Notes under the pieces: model-generated
What the model was told of the DNA's origin: nothing
Seen by the model: only the letters and a program-made list of their open reading frames with translations
Databases searched by the model: none
Source of the DNA: Gordonia iterans
GTDB taxonomy: Bacteria > Actinomycetota > Actinomycetes > Mycobacteriales > Mycobacteriaceae
Assembly: GCF_002993285.1 (NCBI RefSeq)
Contig: NZ_CP027433.1
Span: 2,046,001 to 2,110,000 of the forward strand
Length of the DNA stretch: 64,000 nt
Direction of reading: 5' to 3'
Made by a program: the position numbers and the translations under genes
Shown here: in pieces, positions 41,729 to 50,874 of the stretch
Position numbering within the stretch: position 1 is the first letter of the stretch
Layout: the number at the start of each line of letters is the position of its first letter

Positions 41729-43147
41729 ATGACTGAACTGCACACATTCTCTGATTCCGAGCCGAGTCCGACGACCGGTGAACTCCAGCTCGGCGACCGC
41801 GCTTCTCTGCAGCGGGTGGCCGGCCTGTCCACAGAACTCTCCGACGTCACCGAGGTCGAATACCGGCAGCTGCGCCTGGAGCGCGTGGTCCTGGTCGGAG
41901 TCTGGACCTCCGGTACCGCAGCCGAGGCGCGCGCCAGCATGGGCGAGCTCGCCGCGCTGGCCGAGACCGCGGGTTCGGAGGTACTCGAAGCGGTGATCCA
42001 GCGCCGCGGCAAACCCGACCCGGCGACCTACCTGGGCTCGGGCAAGGCACAGGAACTCCGTGAGATCGTCATCGCCACCGGTGCCGACACCGTGATCTGT
42101 GACGGTGAACTGACACCCGCCCAGCTGAATGCGCTGGAGAAGGTGGTCAAGGTCAAGGTGATCGACCGCACAGCGCTGATCCTGGACATCTTCGCCCAGC
42201 ACGCCACCTCACGCGAAGGCAAGGCTCAGGTCTCGCTGGCGCAGATGGAGTACATGCTGCCGCGTCTGCGCGGCTGGGGCGAGTCGATGTCGCGGCAGGC
42301 GGGCGGACGTGCCGGCAGTAACGGCGGCGTCGGACTGCGCGGCCCGGGCGAGACCAAGATCGAGACCGATCGTCGTCGTATCCGCGAGCGGATGGCCAAG
42401 CTGCGCAAGGAAATCCGTGGCATGAAGACCGCGCGCACAGTGAAGCGCGCCGCGCGGCAACGGGGCGGCGTCCCGGCGCTGACCGTGGTCGGCTACACGA
42501 ATGCGGGCAAGTCGAGCCTGGTGAACGCGATGACGGGGTCGGGTGTGCTGGTGCAGGACGCGTTGTTCGCGACCCTGGATCCGACGACCCGGCGGGCCAC
42601 GCTCGCCGACGGCCACGAAGTGGTCTTCACCGACACCGTCGGCTTCGTCCGGCATCTGCCGACTCAGCTGGTCGAGGCGTTCCGGTCGACTCTGGAGGAG
42701 GCGGTCGACGCCGACCTGCTGATCCACGTCGTCGACGGTTCCGATGCGTTTCCCGGTAAGCAGATCTCCGCAGTACGTCAGGTGCTGAACGAGGTGTTCG
42801 CCGAGGAGGGCGCTGCTCCGCCGCCGGAGCTGCTGGTGATCAACAAAATCGATGCGGTGGATGCGACGCGGATGACCCAGTTGCGGGCGGAGTATCGGGA
42901 CGCGGTGTTCGTCTCCGCGCATTCCGGGGAGGGCATCGACGAGTTGTTCCGCCGGATCACGGAGTTCGTGGAGGCCGGCGATGTCGAGGCGACCCTGCTG
43001 GTGCCGTTCGCACGGGGCGACGTGATTCCGCGGCTGCATCAGCACGCGCACGTGCTGAGCACCGAGCACGACGAATCCGGTTCCCGAGTGCGCGTCCGCA
43101 TGCCCGCGCCGCTCGCTGCCGAGTTCGAAGAACTCATCACCGAGTAG
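41729..43147 (+). CDS. hflX: Ribosome-associated GTPase HflX
   Basis: 472 residues. Splits or rescues stalled ribosomes. The N-terminal HflX domain includes ATYLGSGKAQELREIV and RLRGWGESMSRQAGG; the GTPase domain has G1 GYTNAGKSS, G3 FTDTVGFVRHLP and G4 NKID. The ATG at 41729 is chosen since the longer open frame has no family sequence. The last seven codons and the stop lie in the first unit of a 28-bp tandem repeat that continues after the gene. Confidence 0.96.
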   Translation: MTELHTFSDSEPSPTTGELQLGDRASLQRVAGLSTELSDVTEVEYRQLRLERVVLVGVWTSGTAAEARASMGELAALAETAGSEVLEAVIQRRGKPDPATYLGSGKAQELREIVIATGADTVICDGELTPAQLNALEKVVKVKVIDRTALILDIFAQHATSREGKAQVSLAQMEYMLPRLRGWGESMSRQAGGRAGSNGGVGLRGPGETKIETDRRRIRERMAKLRKEIRGMKTARTVKRAARQRGGVPALTVVGYTNAGKSSLVNAMTGSGVLVQDALFATLDPTTRRATLADGHEVVFTDTVGFVRHLPTQLVEAFRSTLEEAVDADLLIHVVDGSDAFPGKQISAVRQVLNEVFAEEGAAPPPELLVINKIDAVDATRMTQLRAEYRDAVFVSAHSGEGIDELFRRITEFVEAGDVEATLLVPFARGDVIPRLHQHAHVLSTEHDESGSRVRVRMPAPLAAEFEELITE

Positions 43148-43234
43148 TCAGTTCGAAGAACTCATCACCGAGTAGTCAGTTCGAAGAACTCATCACCGAG
43201 TAGTCAGTTCGAAGAACTCATCACCGAGTAGTCA
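43123..43234 (+). repeat. Four identical 28-bp tandem repeats at the end of hflX
   Basis: Units at 43123-43150, 43151-43178, 43179-43206 and 43207-43234 are identical. The first encodes the HflX tail and contains its TAG stop. Each unit has AGTTC-GAA-GAACT, a perfect inverted repeat. Perfect identity suggests recent slippage; an assembly error is the alternative. Confidence 0.97.
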
Positions 43235-43238
43235 CTTC

Positions 43239-43260
43239 GACACGGGTTGTGAGCCGTGTC
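43239..43260. terminator. Hairpin after the hflX repeats
   Basis: GACACGG (43239-43245) pairs with CCGTGTC (43254-43260), loop of eight. No T tract follows; it may help end hflX transcription. Confidence 0.4.
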
Positions 43261-43270
43261 CGCAGATGCC

Positions 43271-43307
43271 GGCCGTCGACCGGGACGGTGACGCCCGGTC
43301 GACGGCC
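43271..43307. terminator. Strong bidirectional hairpin between hflX and ptsH
   Basis: GGCCGTCGACCGGG (43271-43284) and CCCGGTCGACGGCC (43294-43307) form a perfect 14-bp stem with a nine-base loop between two convergent genes. There is no long T tract, common in high-GC actinomycetes. Confidence 0.75.
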
Positions 43308-43313
43308 GAGGGT

Positions 43314-43574
43314 CTATTCGGCGTCCAGGTCCTGTGCGACGAGTGCGGCGATCTGATCGACGGCGCTCTGGTCGTCGCTTTCGACGACGACGACTGCGCC
43401 CTTCTCGGCGCCGAGGGTCATGATCATCAGCGCGCTTCCGGCGTCCACCGGGTCACCGCCGTCGAGAGCGAGGGTGACGTCGGCGTCCAAGGCCGCAGCG
43501 GCCTCGGAGATGATGGTCGCCGGGCGAGCGTGCAGGCCGACGGCGGAGCCGACGGTGACGGTGGTGCTGGGCAT
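43314..43574 (-). CDS. ptsH: Phosphocarrier protein HPr
   Basis: 86 residues. Receives phosphate from PtsI on the His in VGLHARPATIISEAA (about residue 16) and passes it to the sugar-specific EII. DPVDAGSALMIMTLGAEKG is the second typical segment. AAAGGGA precedes the ATG. It lies 78 bases after fruA in the same direction, so it is probably the last gene of the fructose operon. The HPr-kinase Ser motif of Firmicutes is not evident, as expected. Confidence 0.96.
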   Translation of the reverse strand: MPSTTVTVGSAVGLHARPATIISEAAAALDADVTLALDGGDPVDAGSALMIMTLGAEKGAVVVVESDDQSAVDQIAALVAQDLDAE

Positions 43575-43652
43575 GGAGTTCCCTTTCGGTTGGGGTCGGT
43601 GATCCGGCGCGGCCGTGATGATGACGACCGGTGGGAGTCTGGTTCGAATGTA

Positions 43653-45701
43653 TTACGCGGCGGCCGGTGCCGGGGCGGCCTCGGCCGGAGCCTTCTTGAT
43701 CTGTTTGGCGGCGACGACGGTGATCGCGGAGACGACGGTGCCGACGGCCAGTGCGATCAGGAACTTCCACCAGGTGCCGTTCATGGCGAACATCACGAAC
43801 ACGCCGCCGTGCGGGGCCCGCAGCTGGACGTCGAGCGCCATGCAGAGGGCGCCGGTCACTGCGCCGCCGAGCATCATCGACGGGATCACGCGGAACGGGT
43901 CCGCCGCGGCGAACGGGATGGCGCCCTCGGAGATGAACGATGCGCCGAGAAGCCAGGCCGCCTTGCCGTTCTCGCGTTCGGGCTCGGTGAAGGCGGCCGG
44001 GCGCAGGACCGTCGAGGCCAGCGCCAGGGCGAGCGGCGGCACCATTCCGGCGGCCATCACCGCGGCCATGATCTGCCACTGCGCCACACCGGCTCCGACG
44101 ACGCCCAGACTGGCCACGGCGAAGGCGTACGCCGCCTTGTTGACCGGGCCGCCCAGGTCGAAGCACATCATCAGGCCAAGCACGATGCCGAGGACGATCT
44201 TGGAGCCGTCGTTCATGCTGTTGAGGCCGTCGAACATCGCGGTGTTGAGGGCGCCGAGCGGGCGACCGAGGAACATGAACATGATGCCGCCGACGATCAG
44301 CGACGCACACAACGGGACGATCACCACCGGCATCAGCCCGGCCGCCCAGCGCGGGAGCTTGAGCTTGGTGAACCAGAGCGTGACGACGCCGGCGAACAGG
44401 CCGCCGATCAGACCACCGATGAATCCGGCGCTGACCGCGAGGGACACTGCGCCGGCGACGAAGCCGGGCGCGATGCCGGGGCGGTCGGCGATGGCGAAGG
44501 AGATGTACCCGGCGAGCACCGGGACCATGAAGCTCATCGCGAGACTGCCGATGGCGAAGAACACCGCGCCGAGGTACGTCATGAGTCCGCCCGGCGGCAG
44601 GTCCCACAGCGAGTTGTCGACGGCGTAAGCGGTGGCGTTCTCGTTGATCTCGTACCCGCCGAACAGGAAGCCGAGCGCCATCAGCAGACCGCCCGCGGCG
44701 ACGAACGGGATCATGTAGCTGACGCCGGTGAGCAGAGACTGCTTCAAGCGGCCTCCGAGACCGATGGTCGCGCCCTCCTCTTCCGCGGCCGAGGGCCCGC
44801 CGTCGCCGGCCGGAACGCGGCGGGCGTTCGGATTGGTGGTGGCGGTCACGGCTTCGGCGATCATCGCGTCGGGTTCGTTGATGGCGCGCTTGACGCCGGA
44901 TTCGACGACCGGCTTGCCGGCGAATCGTTCACGGCCTTTGACGCCGACGTCGGTCGCGAAGATCACCGCGCCGGCCCGGGCGATCGTGTCGGCGGAGAAG
45001 GGCGTCGTCCCGGAGGACCCTTGAGTCTCGGCCAGATACTCCACACCCGCCCGCTCGGCAGCCAGTTTGAGTGCGTCGGCGGCCATGTAGGTGTGCGCGA
45101 TGCCCGTGGGACAGGCCGTGATGGCGAGGATCAGCGGGCGCTCGTCGGATGTCGAGTCAGCGGGCGCCGCTTCGGCCGGTGCGGACTTCGCCGGATCCGC
45201 CGCTGCGGCAGCGTCTGTCGCCGGGGGCTCCGCTGTCGGTTTCGGCTTCGGCGCAACGGCCTCGGCGACGAGTTCGACGATCGCATCGGCGTCCTGCGCC
45301 TCCCGGAGCGCGGCCACGAACTCGGGACGCACCAGCGCGCGGGCGAGGGCACTGAGCAGCTTCATGTGCTCGGTGCCCGCTCCACCCGGGGCCGCGATCA
45401 GGAAGACGACGTCGGCGGGGCCGTCCGGCCCGCCGAAATCGGCCTTCTCGGACAATCGTGCGAACGCCAGTGAAGCGGTGCTGACGGAGTCGACGCGGGC
45501 GTGGGGGATGGCGATGCCGCCGGGCAGCCCGGTGGGGGACTTGGCCTCCCGGGCCAGCGCGGCGTCGGCGAGTTCCCCGGGGTCGCCGCAGCGGTCGCCG
45601 TCACCGAGTGTCTGGGCGAGGCGGCGGATCACCGCCTCGGCGTCGTCGCCCGCGTCGACGTCGAGCAGGACCAGCTCGGGCGTGATGATCGGTTCGGACA
45701 T
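43653..45701 (-). CDS. fruA: Fructose-specific PTS enzyme IIABC
   Basis: 682-residue fused permease. IIA (1-150) has the phosphorylated His in GGIAIPHARV. An Ala/Pro linker (about 152-190) leads to IIB, with the active Cys in ILAITACPTGIAHTYMAADAL. The IIC channel (from about 320) has some eight to ten membrane segments with GVSYMIPFVAAGGLLMALG and GASFISEGAIPFAAADP. It imports fructose as fructose 1-phosphate, the substrate of FruK encoded just upstream. A 25-base gap separates the two. Confidence 0.96.
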   Translation of the reverse strand: MSEPIITPELVLLDVDAGDDAEAVIRRLAQTLGDGDRCGDPGELADAALAREAKSPTGLPGGIAIPHARVDSVSTASLAFARLSEKADFGGPDGPADVVFLIAAPGGAGTEHMKLLSALARALVRPEFVAALREAQDADAIVELVAEAVAPKPKPTAEPPATDAAAAADPAKSAPAEAAPADSTSDERPLILAITACPTGIAHTYMAADALKLAAERAGVEYLAETQGSSGTTPFSADTIARAGAVIFATDVGVKGRERFAGKPVVESGVKRAINEPDAMIAEAVTATTNPNARRVPAGDGGPSAAEEEGATIGLGGRLKQSLLTGVSYMIPFVAAGGLLMALGFLFGGYEINENATAYAVDNSLWDLPPGGLMTYLGAVFFAIGSLAMSFMVPVLAGYISFAIADRPGIAPGFVAGAVSLAVSAGFIGGLIGGLFAGVVTLWFTKLKLPRWAAGLMPVVIVPLCASLIVGGIMFMFLGRPLGALNTAMFDGLNSMNDGSKIVLGIVLGLMMCFDLGGPVNKAAYAFAVASLGVVGAGVAQWQIMAAVMAAGMVPPLALALASTVLRPAAFTEPERENGKAAWLLGASFISEGAIPFAAADPFRVIPSMMLGGAVTGALCMALDVQLRAPHGGVFVMFAMNGTWWKFLIALAVGTVVSAITVVAAKQIKKAPAEAAPAPAAA

Positions 45702-45726
45702 GGGACTTCCTTCGCTCGTTCCGGGA

Positions 45727-46674
45727 TCAGGTGAGTTGCCGGTGCACGGCGCCGGCGAGGTCGAGGTGCTCGGGCAGGGGCGGGGTGGTGCCGGGCAGGG
45801 CCGCGGCCGCCGAGCCGTAGGCGACGGCGTGTGCGAGGGCCGCGCCGCCGGCGGCGCCGCGGTGCAGCGCGATCAGGTAGCCGGCGAGTGCAGAGTCTCC
45901 GGCACCGACCGTGCTGCGGACCCGAACAGGAGGGGTCTGAGCGAACCAGGTGTTCGGTCCGTCGGTCAGCAGCGCGCCGGCCGCGCCGAGGGTGGTGAGG
46001 ACGGTGCCGCGGGTACGGGCGGCCAGCTCGCGGGCGGCGTCGGCCGCGGGTTCCAGGTCGCCGTTCTCGGCGGCCTCCTCGAGCAGGCGCCCGTCGCCGC
46101 CGGTGAGCTCGGCGAGCTCGAACGCGTTGGGCTTGAGCAGGTCGGGCCGGAATCCGGCGACCGCGAGGAGTGGGGCGCCCGAGGTGTCCACGGCGACCCG
46201 GCGTCCGGTGTGGTGCAGACGCTCGATCACCGAGCCGTACCACTGCGCGGGCACGCCGGGAGGGAGTGAGCCGCACAGGGCCACCCAGTCGGCGCCGGCC
46301 GCGGATTCGGCGATCAGGTCGGTGAATTGCGCCAGTTGTCCTTCGGTGAGCCGCGTGCCGGGCTCGTTGAGTTTGGTGGTGGTGCCGTCCGGTTCGGCGA
46401 TGGTCAGGTTGGTCCGGACCTCTCCGTCGACGGCGACTGTCCGGTACGGCTGGGCGGTGTCGTCGAGCAGGCTCAGCAGCGGGTCGGTGTCCCGGGCCGG
46501 CAGCAGGGCGACGGACTCGAGACCGGCACCGGTCACGGCACGCGCGACGTTGATGCCCTTGCCGCCGGGCTGGCTGCGCACCTTCGCCGCGCGCAGCACT
46601 TCACCGCGCTCGAGTCGCCCGGCCAGCTCGATGGTCCGATCCACACTGGGATTGGCCGTCACGGTCACGATCAT
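45727..46674 (-). CDS. fruK: 1-phosphofructokinase FruK
   Basis: 315-residue PfkB-type kinase that makes fructose 1,6-bisphosphate from the product of FruA. IVTVTANPSVDRTIEL opens it, QPGGKGINVARA is the substrate loop, TKLNEPGT is typical of 1-phosphofructokinases, and STVGAGDSALAGYL is the catalytic anion-hole motif. Its start overlaps the fruR end by four bases, so regulator and kinase are coupled. Confidence 0.96.
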   Translation of the reverse strand: MIVTVTANPSVDRTIELAGRLERGEVLRAAKVRSQPGGKGINVARAVTGAGLESVALLPARDTDPLLSLLDDTAQPYRTVAVDGEVRTNLTIAEPDGTTTKLNEPGTRLTEGQLAQFTDLIAESAAGADWVALCGSLPPGVPAQWYGSVIERLHHTGRRVAVDTSGAPLLAVAGFRPDLLKPNAFELAELTGGDGRLLEEAAENGDLEPAADAARELAARTRGTVLTTLGAAGALLTDGPNTWFAQTPPVRVRSTVGAGDSALAGYLIALHRGAAGGAALAHAVAYGSAAAALPGTTPPLPEHLDLAGAVHRQLT

Positions 46675-47441
46675 GCGATCACCACTTCGATGTCGAGGTC
46701 GGAGAGTACGGTTTGGAAGGCGTCGTCGAGTCCGCGGTCGGTGACGATCACGTCGACGTCGTCGAGGCCGCCGAAGCTGACCAGATCCTCCCGGTTGAAC
46801 TTGGAGGAGTCCGCGAGGACGACGACTCGATTGGCGGCGCCGATCATCGCCTGCTTGGCGGCCGCCTCGTCCGGATCCGGGGTGGAGAGGCCGTGTGCGA
46901 CGGACAGGCCGTTGGTGCCGATGAAGGCCACCGAGACACGCAGGCGTCCGAACGCGGCGACGGTGTCGGCGCCGACTGCCGCCCCGGTCTTACCCCGGAT
47001 CCGACCGCCGATCAGGGCGACTTCGCACTTCGGGAGGGTGGCGAGGTATGCGGCCAGCGGCACGGCGTTCGTCACGGTGACGAGTTCGCGGTCGGCAGGC
47101 AGTGCGAGGGCGGCGCGCAGGGTCGTCGTTCCCGCGTCGAACAGGACCGATCCTCCGCTGGGCGGGACGAACGCCTGAGCGGCTGCGCCGATCGCGGTCT
47201 TCTCCTGCAGCCGGGATTGTTCGCGCTGGGCCAGATCGGGTTCGTCCACGACGGCGGCCACGTCGGGCCGGACAGCTCCGCCGTGCACGCGGTGCACGAC
47301 TCCCTGTCGGGCCAGCACAGAAAGATCGCGACGGACGGTCTCGCCCGTCACCTCGAAGCGGACGGCCAGATCGGCGACGCCGACGCGGCCGCGGGCCCGG
47401 ACCTCGTTGGCAATGGCCTGTTGGCGTTCTTCCGCGTACAT
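46671..47441 (-). CDS. fruR: DeoR-family regulator of the fructose operon
   Basis: 256 residues. The N-terminal winged helix has RQQAIANEVRARGRVGVADLAVRF and ETVRRDLSVLARQGVVHRVHGGAV, the DeoR hallmark. The C-terminal sugar-phosphate domain has LFDAGTTTLRAALAL, VTNAVPLAAYL and IGGRIRGKTGAAVG; fructose 1-phosphate is the likely ligand. The ATG at 47441, before YAEERQQAI, is favoured by AGGA upstream; a GTG at 47465 is possible. It diverges from ptsI. Confidence 0.92.
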   Translation of the reverse strand: MYAEERQQAIANEVRARGRVGVADLAVRFEVTGETVRRDLSVLARQGVVHRVHGGAVRPDVAAVVDEPDLAQREQSRLQEKTAIGAAAQAFVPPSGGSVLFDAGTTTLRAALALPADRELVTVTNAVPLAAYLATLPKCEVALIGGRIRGKTGAAVGADTVAAFGRLRVSVAFIGTNGLSVAHGLSTPDPDEAAAKQAMIGAANRVVVLADSSKFNREDLVSFGGLDDVDVIVTDRGLDDAFQTVLSDLDIEVVIA

Positions 47442-47524
47442 GTCACCGTCCTGACTAGAGTCCACCTCAACGTGCCGTCACGTGCGAGTGAGTTTGGGTA
47501 TGTCTGTGTTTACCTTTGTATGTG

Positions 47525-47552
47525 TTGACACGTCAAGAGCTATGAGTAATCT
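47525..47552 (+). promoter_or_regulatory. ptsI promoter with palindromic operator
   Basis: TTGACA (47525-47530), 16 bases, then TAATCT (47547-47552) is a near-consensus promoter. The -35 is embedded in TTGAC-AC-GTCAA, a perfect inverted repeat, in the gap with fruR. FruR is the obvious candidate to bind it. Transcription would start near the ATG at 47560. Confidence 0.6.
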
Positions 47553-47577
47553 GGGTCACATGAATGAGGTGGTAGCG

Positions 47578-49266
47578 ATGGAATCGGCCGGAAACTACGG
47601 AGCGAGCGTTGCGGTGCACGGGACTCCGGTCGTGAACGGGCTCGCCTACGGTCCGGTGATCCGGCCGGCGCCGTCACCGGAGTTCGACATCGACGCCGGG
47701 GCAGTCGTGGCCGAGGCCGACCGGGAGGCGGAGGCCAAGCGGTTTGCCGCCGCGGCGACGACGGTCGCCGATAGGTTCACCGCACGCGCGTCGTCGAGTA
47801 CCGGCAGTTCCGCGGAGGTGCTCGCGGCCACCGCCTCGCTCGCGAAGGACCGCGCCTGGATCGGCACGGCGAACACGCTGATCGCTGACGGCACGCCGGC
47901 TGCGGCCGCTACTGTCGCCGCCATCGACAAGATCGCCGAGATGTTCACCAAGCTCGGCGGGTTGATGGCCGAGCGAGTCACCGACCTGAAAGACATCCGC
48001 GACCGCGTCGTCGCCGAGATTCTCGGCCTCCCCGAACCGGGGATCCCGAACCCCGACGAGCCGTCGATCCTGTGTGCCGACGACTTGGCGCCGGCCGACA
48101 CCGCCGGACTGGATCCCGCTCGCGTGATCGCACTGGCCACCCGGCTCGGCGGACCGTCCAGTCATACGGCGATCATCGCGCGTCAACTCGGTATCCCGTG
48201 TGTCGTGGCGATCGCCGAACTCGACCGGATTCCGACCGGGGGCACGGCTTTCGTCGACGGTGAGCGTGGCGTCGTCGGTCTCGACCCGGACGTCGAGGAG
48301 GTCGCCGCAGCGGTGGCGAAGGCGCGAGAGGCGGCCGCGGCCGCCTCGGCGTGGAAGGGGCCGGGGCAGACGTCCGACGGTCACCGCGTGCTGATCCTCG
48401 CCAACGTCGCCGACGGACCCTCCGCCCGGGCCGCCGCCGAACCGGGGGTCTTGGAGGGTGTGGGCCTGTTCCGAACCGAGCTCGCGTTTCTCGATCGCGG
48501 GGACGAGCCGAGCGTCGACGAACAGACTGCTCTCTACCGAGCGGTGATCGACGCGTTCGACGGTGACAAAGTGGTGATCCGGACGCTCGACGCCGGGTCG
48601 GACAAGCCGCTTAAGTTCGTGAACCATCCGGATGAGGCCAATCCGGCGATGGGGGTGCGCGGCAACCGCATCGCCACGCCGCACCCGGAGATCCGCATCC
48701 ATCAGCTCGACGCGATCGCCGCGGCCGCAGCGGCTGCGACGGCTGCACCCTGGGTGATGGCGCCGATGATCGCCACCGTCGCCGAAGCCCGCGAGTTCGC
48801 AGCACTGGTCCGCGAGCGAGGGCTGGTCCCGGGAGTCATGGTGGAGGTCCCCTCGGCGGCGGTGCAGGCCGATCAGATCCTGGCCGAGGTCGACTTCGTG
48901 TCGGTCGGCACCAACGATCTGACGCAGTACACGATGGCCGCAGACAGGATGTCGCCGGAGCTGGCCGCGCTCACCGATCCCTGGCAGCCGGCTGTGCTGG
49001 CCCTCATCGAGCGCGTCGGAGCAGCGGGGACAGCGCAAGACAAGCCAGTGGGCGTCTGCGGTGAAGCGGCGGCCGATCCGCTGCTGGCGTGCGTTCTGGT
49101 CGGCCTGGGGGTCACATCGCTCTCTTCGGCTCCGGCGGCGGCGCCCGCCGTCGGACTCAAGCTCGGATCGGTGACGCTCGATCAGTGTCGGGCCGCGGCG
49201 AGGGCGGCGGTCGCCGCCGACAGCGCCGCGGGGGCGCGCGACGCCGCTCGCGCCGTCCTCGGTTGA
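47578..49266 (+). CDS. ptsI: PTS enzyme I (PEP-protein phosphotransferase)
   Basis: 562 residues. Takes phosphate from PEP on the His in GGPSSHTAIIARQLGIPCVV and hands it to HPr. The PEP-binding barrel shows VGLFRTELAFLDR, VIRTLDAGSDKPLKF and DFVSVGTNDLTQYTMAADR; the Cys in PVGVCGEAAADP is the catalytic acid. The ATG at 47578 has GAGGTGG five bases upstream. An in-frame ATG at 47560 stands seven bases after the -10 and could start a leaderless form six residues longer. It converges with lexA, with 15 bases between stops. Confidence 0.95.
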   Translation: MESAGNYGASVAVHGTPVVNGLAYGPVIRPAPSPEFDIDAGAVVAEADREAEAKRFAAAATTVADRFTARASSSTGSSAEVLAATASLAKDRAWIGTANTLIADGTPAAAATVAAIDKIAEMFTKLGGLMAERVTDLKDIRDRVVAEILGLPEPGIPNPDEPSILCADDLAPADTAGLDPARVIALATRLGGPSSHTAIIARQLGIPCVVAIAELDRIPTGGTAFVDGERGVVGLDPDVEEVAAAVAKAREAAAAASAWKGPGQTSDGHRVLILANVADGPSARAAAEPGVLEGVGLFRTELAFLDRGDEPSVDEQTALYRAVIDAFDGDKVVIRTLDAGSDKPLKFVNHPDEANPAMGVRGNRIATPHPEIRIHQLDAIAAAAAAATAAPWVMAPMIATVAEAREFAALVRERGLVPGVMVEVPSAAVQADQILAEVDFVSVGTNDLTQYTMAADRMSPELAALTDPWQPAVLALIERVGAAGTAQDKPVGVCGEAAADPLLACVLVGLGVTSLSSAPAAAPAVGLKLGSVTLDQCRAAARAAVAADSAAGARDAARAVLG

Positions 49267-49281
49267 CGGTTCCGAACTCGC

Positions 49282-49980
49282 TCAGACGCGGCGCAGTACG
49301 CTCACGACCTTGCCGAGGACCGCGGCGTCGTCGCCGGGGATGGGCTCGAAGTGTTCGTTGTGCGGCATCAGCCAGACGTGACCGTCGACCCGCTTGAAGG
49401 TCTTGACCGTGGCCTCGCCGTCGATCATGGCGGCGACGATGTCGCCGTTCTCGGCGACGTTCTGCTGGCGGACCACCACCCAGTCGCCGTCGCAGATGGC
49501 TGCGTCGATCATCGACTCGCCGACCACTCGCAGCAGGAAGAGCGAGCCCTCGCCGACCAGTTCCCGGGGCAGCGGGAAGACGTCTTCGACCGCCTCTTCG
49601 GCCAGGATCGGACCGCCGGCGGCGATCCGGCCGAGCACGGGGACATAGGCGGCCGAGGGGCGATCGGGCTCGGCCGTGGCATCGGCGCCCGGAGGCGGGG
49701 TGCGCTGATCGTCGCGCACGTTCACCGCACGGGGCCGGTGCGGGTCACGCTTGAGCAGCCCCCGCCGCTCGAGGGTGCGCAGCTGGTGCGCCACGGACGA
49801 GGTTGAGGTGAGGCCGACGGCCTCACCGATCTCCCGAATGCTCGGCGGGTAGCCGCGTTCCCGCACGGACGAACGGATGTACTCGAGGACTTCGCGCTGC
49901 CGCTGGGTCAGCGAGGCCTCCAGGGTCGCGGTCGACAGGTGTGGGTCGACCTTCGACAGGCTCTTGGGTCCGTCGGTCAT
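49282..49980 (-). CDS. lexA: LexA repressor
   Basis: 232 residues. SOS repressor that cuts itself when RecA is active. The N-terminal winged helix has [34 protein letters not shown]. The cleavage site is the Ala-Gly in [13 protein letters not shown], the catalytic Ser is in [11 protein letters not shown] and the Lys in [10 protein letters not shown]. The ATG has GAAAGGA upstream. A LexA box lies about 70 bases before it, giving autoregulation, and the divergent LysM gene has its own. Confidence 0.97.
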   Translation of the reverse strand: MTDGPKSLSKVDPHLSTATLEASLTQRQREVLEYIRSSVRERGYPPSIREIGEAVGLTSTSSVAHQLRTLERRGLLKRDPHRPRAVNVRDDQRTPPPGADATAEPDRPSAAYVPVLGRIAAGGPILAEEAVEDVFPLPRELVGEGSLFLLRVVGESMIDAAICDGDWVVVRQQNVAENGDIVAAMIDGEATVKTFKRVDGHVWLMPHNEHFEPIPGDDAAVLGKVVSVLRRV

Positions 49981-50049
49981 CGCCGGTCCTTTCCTCGTGC
50001 TTGATTCTCGTACGGTCGGTTCACAATTTAGTCGAGTAGGTCACAGAAC

Positions 50050-50065
50050 TCAAACATTTGTTCGA
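50050..50065. promoter_or_regulatory. LexA box on the lexA side
   Basis: TCAAAC-ATTT-GTTCGA matches TCGAAC-N4-GTTCGA at 11 of 12 fixed positions. It lies 70 bases upstream of lexA in the divergent gap. Confidence 0.8.
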
Positions 50066-50102
50066 CGTGTCGCGACTTTTGTCGGACCCGTGGTGTTAAC
50101 TG

Positions 50103-50118
50103 TCGAACAAGAGTTCTT
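50103..50118. promoter_or_regulatory. LexA box on the LysM-gene side
   Basis: TCGAAC-AAGA-GTTCTT matches the SOS box at 10 of 12 fixed positions and lies 26 bases before the LysM gene start, likely over its promoter. Confidence 0.65.
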
Positions 50119-50144
50119 CGAACACACGAACGATGGGAGTTTCG

Positions 50145-50819
50145 ATGACCGAGTCGCTGAAGACCCGCGCGGACCGCACCGGCCAGGAGCGCGCAGCGCA
50201 CTGCGACGCGAGCCCGATGACCTGCGATGTTCCGGTGGTGCTGAGCCGTTCCACCGAGTCCTGGGGCACTGAATCCGCGGGCTGCCTGACCACCGGTCGC
50301 AGTCCCCAGACGCACCGGCGCGCCGTGCGGCTGAGCGCGAACACTCCGATTCGGACGAGCGGTACAGGACACCCGGGCGGTGCCCACGACGTTTCCGGCA
50401 GCCGTTCGAACACCGGCCGTTCGACCACCGGGAGTCCGAAGAGCGGTCGTTCGAACAGCCGCCGCTCGGAGCGGTCGCGCCGCGCGCGTCACCGCGGCCT
50501 CGTCGAGCACAGCGCGGTCGCCCCGGCGATCGCGCGTCGCCGGCGCTGGGCCGCCGGCTTGCTTCTGGGGGTCGGCTGTGCGGTCGTCGTGGCAGTGCTC
50601 GGCGTGGTCGGCGAGGACTACTCGGACGCGGCGACCGGTGCACCCGCTGCGACCGAGGTGGTGCACGTGCGCAGCGGCGAGTCGCTGGCGGCACTTGCTG
50701 CGCGCATCGCCCCCGAGGAGCCGACCGCAGCGGTGATCGCCACCGTGCGCGAGCTGAACGATCTTCAGACCGCCGGGCTGCGCCCCGGGCAGGCTCTGCT
50801 GGTGCCTGCCTACCGCTAA
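50145..50819 (+). CDS. SOS-linked membrane protein with C-terminal LysM domain
   Basis: 224 residues. A long Ser/Arg/Thr-rich cytoplasmic part (about 1-137) precedes one membrane segment (about 139-160) and an external LysM module ([21 protein letters not shown] to [13 protein letters not shown]) that binds peptidoglycan. M. tuberculosis has a LexA-controlled gene in the same place (Rv2719c/ChiZ) whose product affects cell division and wall hydrolysis. No hydrolase motif is obvious here. The ATG at 50145 is preferred, with GGGAG five bases upstream; ATG 50133 is in frame. Confidence 0.85.
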   Translation: MTESLKTRADRTGQERAAHCDASPMTCDVPVVLSRSTESWGTESAGCLTTGRSPQTHRRAVRLSANTPIRTSGTGHPGGAHDVSGSRSNTGRSTTGSPKSGRSNSRRSERSRRARHRGLVEHSAVAPAIARRRRWAAGLLLGVGCAVVVAVLGVVGEDYSDAATGAPAATEVVHVRSGESLAALAARIAPEEPTAAVIATVRELNDLQTAGLRPGQALLVPAYR

Positions 50820-50862
50820 GGGTGAGACGGTGAGCGGCCGAGTACTGCGGTGGACGGGCAGG

Positions 50863-50868
50863 TACCCT
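50863..50868 (+). promoter_or_regulatory. Leaderless-type -10 of nrdR
   Basis: TACCCT stands six bases before the nrdR ATG at 50875. Confidence 0.35.
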
Positions 50869-50874
50869 GAGTGC

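Noticed and set aside
43123-43234. CRISPR array from regularly spaced 28-bp repeats
   Set aside because: The repeats are directly adjacent with no spacers, and no cas genes are near.
43266-45473. 735-codon plus-strand open frame opposite ptsH and fruA
   Set aside because: Gly/Asp/Arg-rich shadow of the PTS genes; no recognised sequence.
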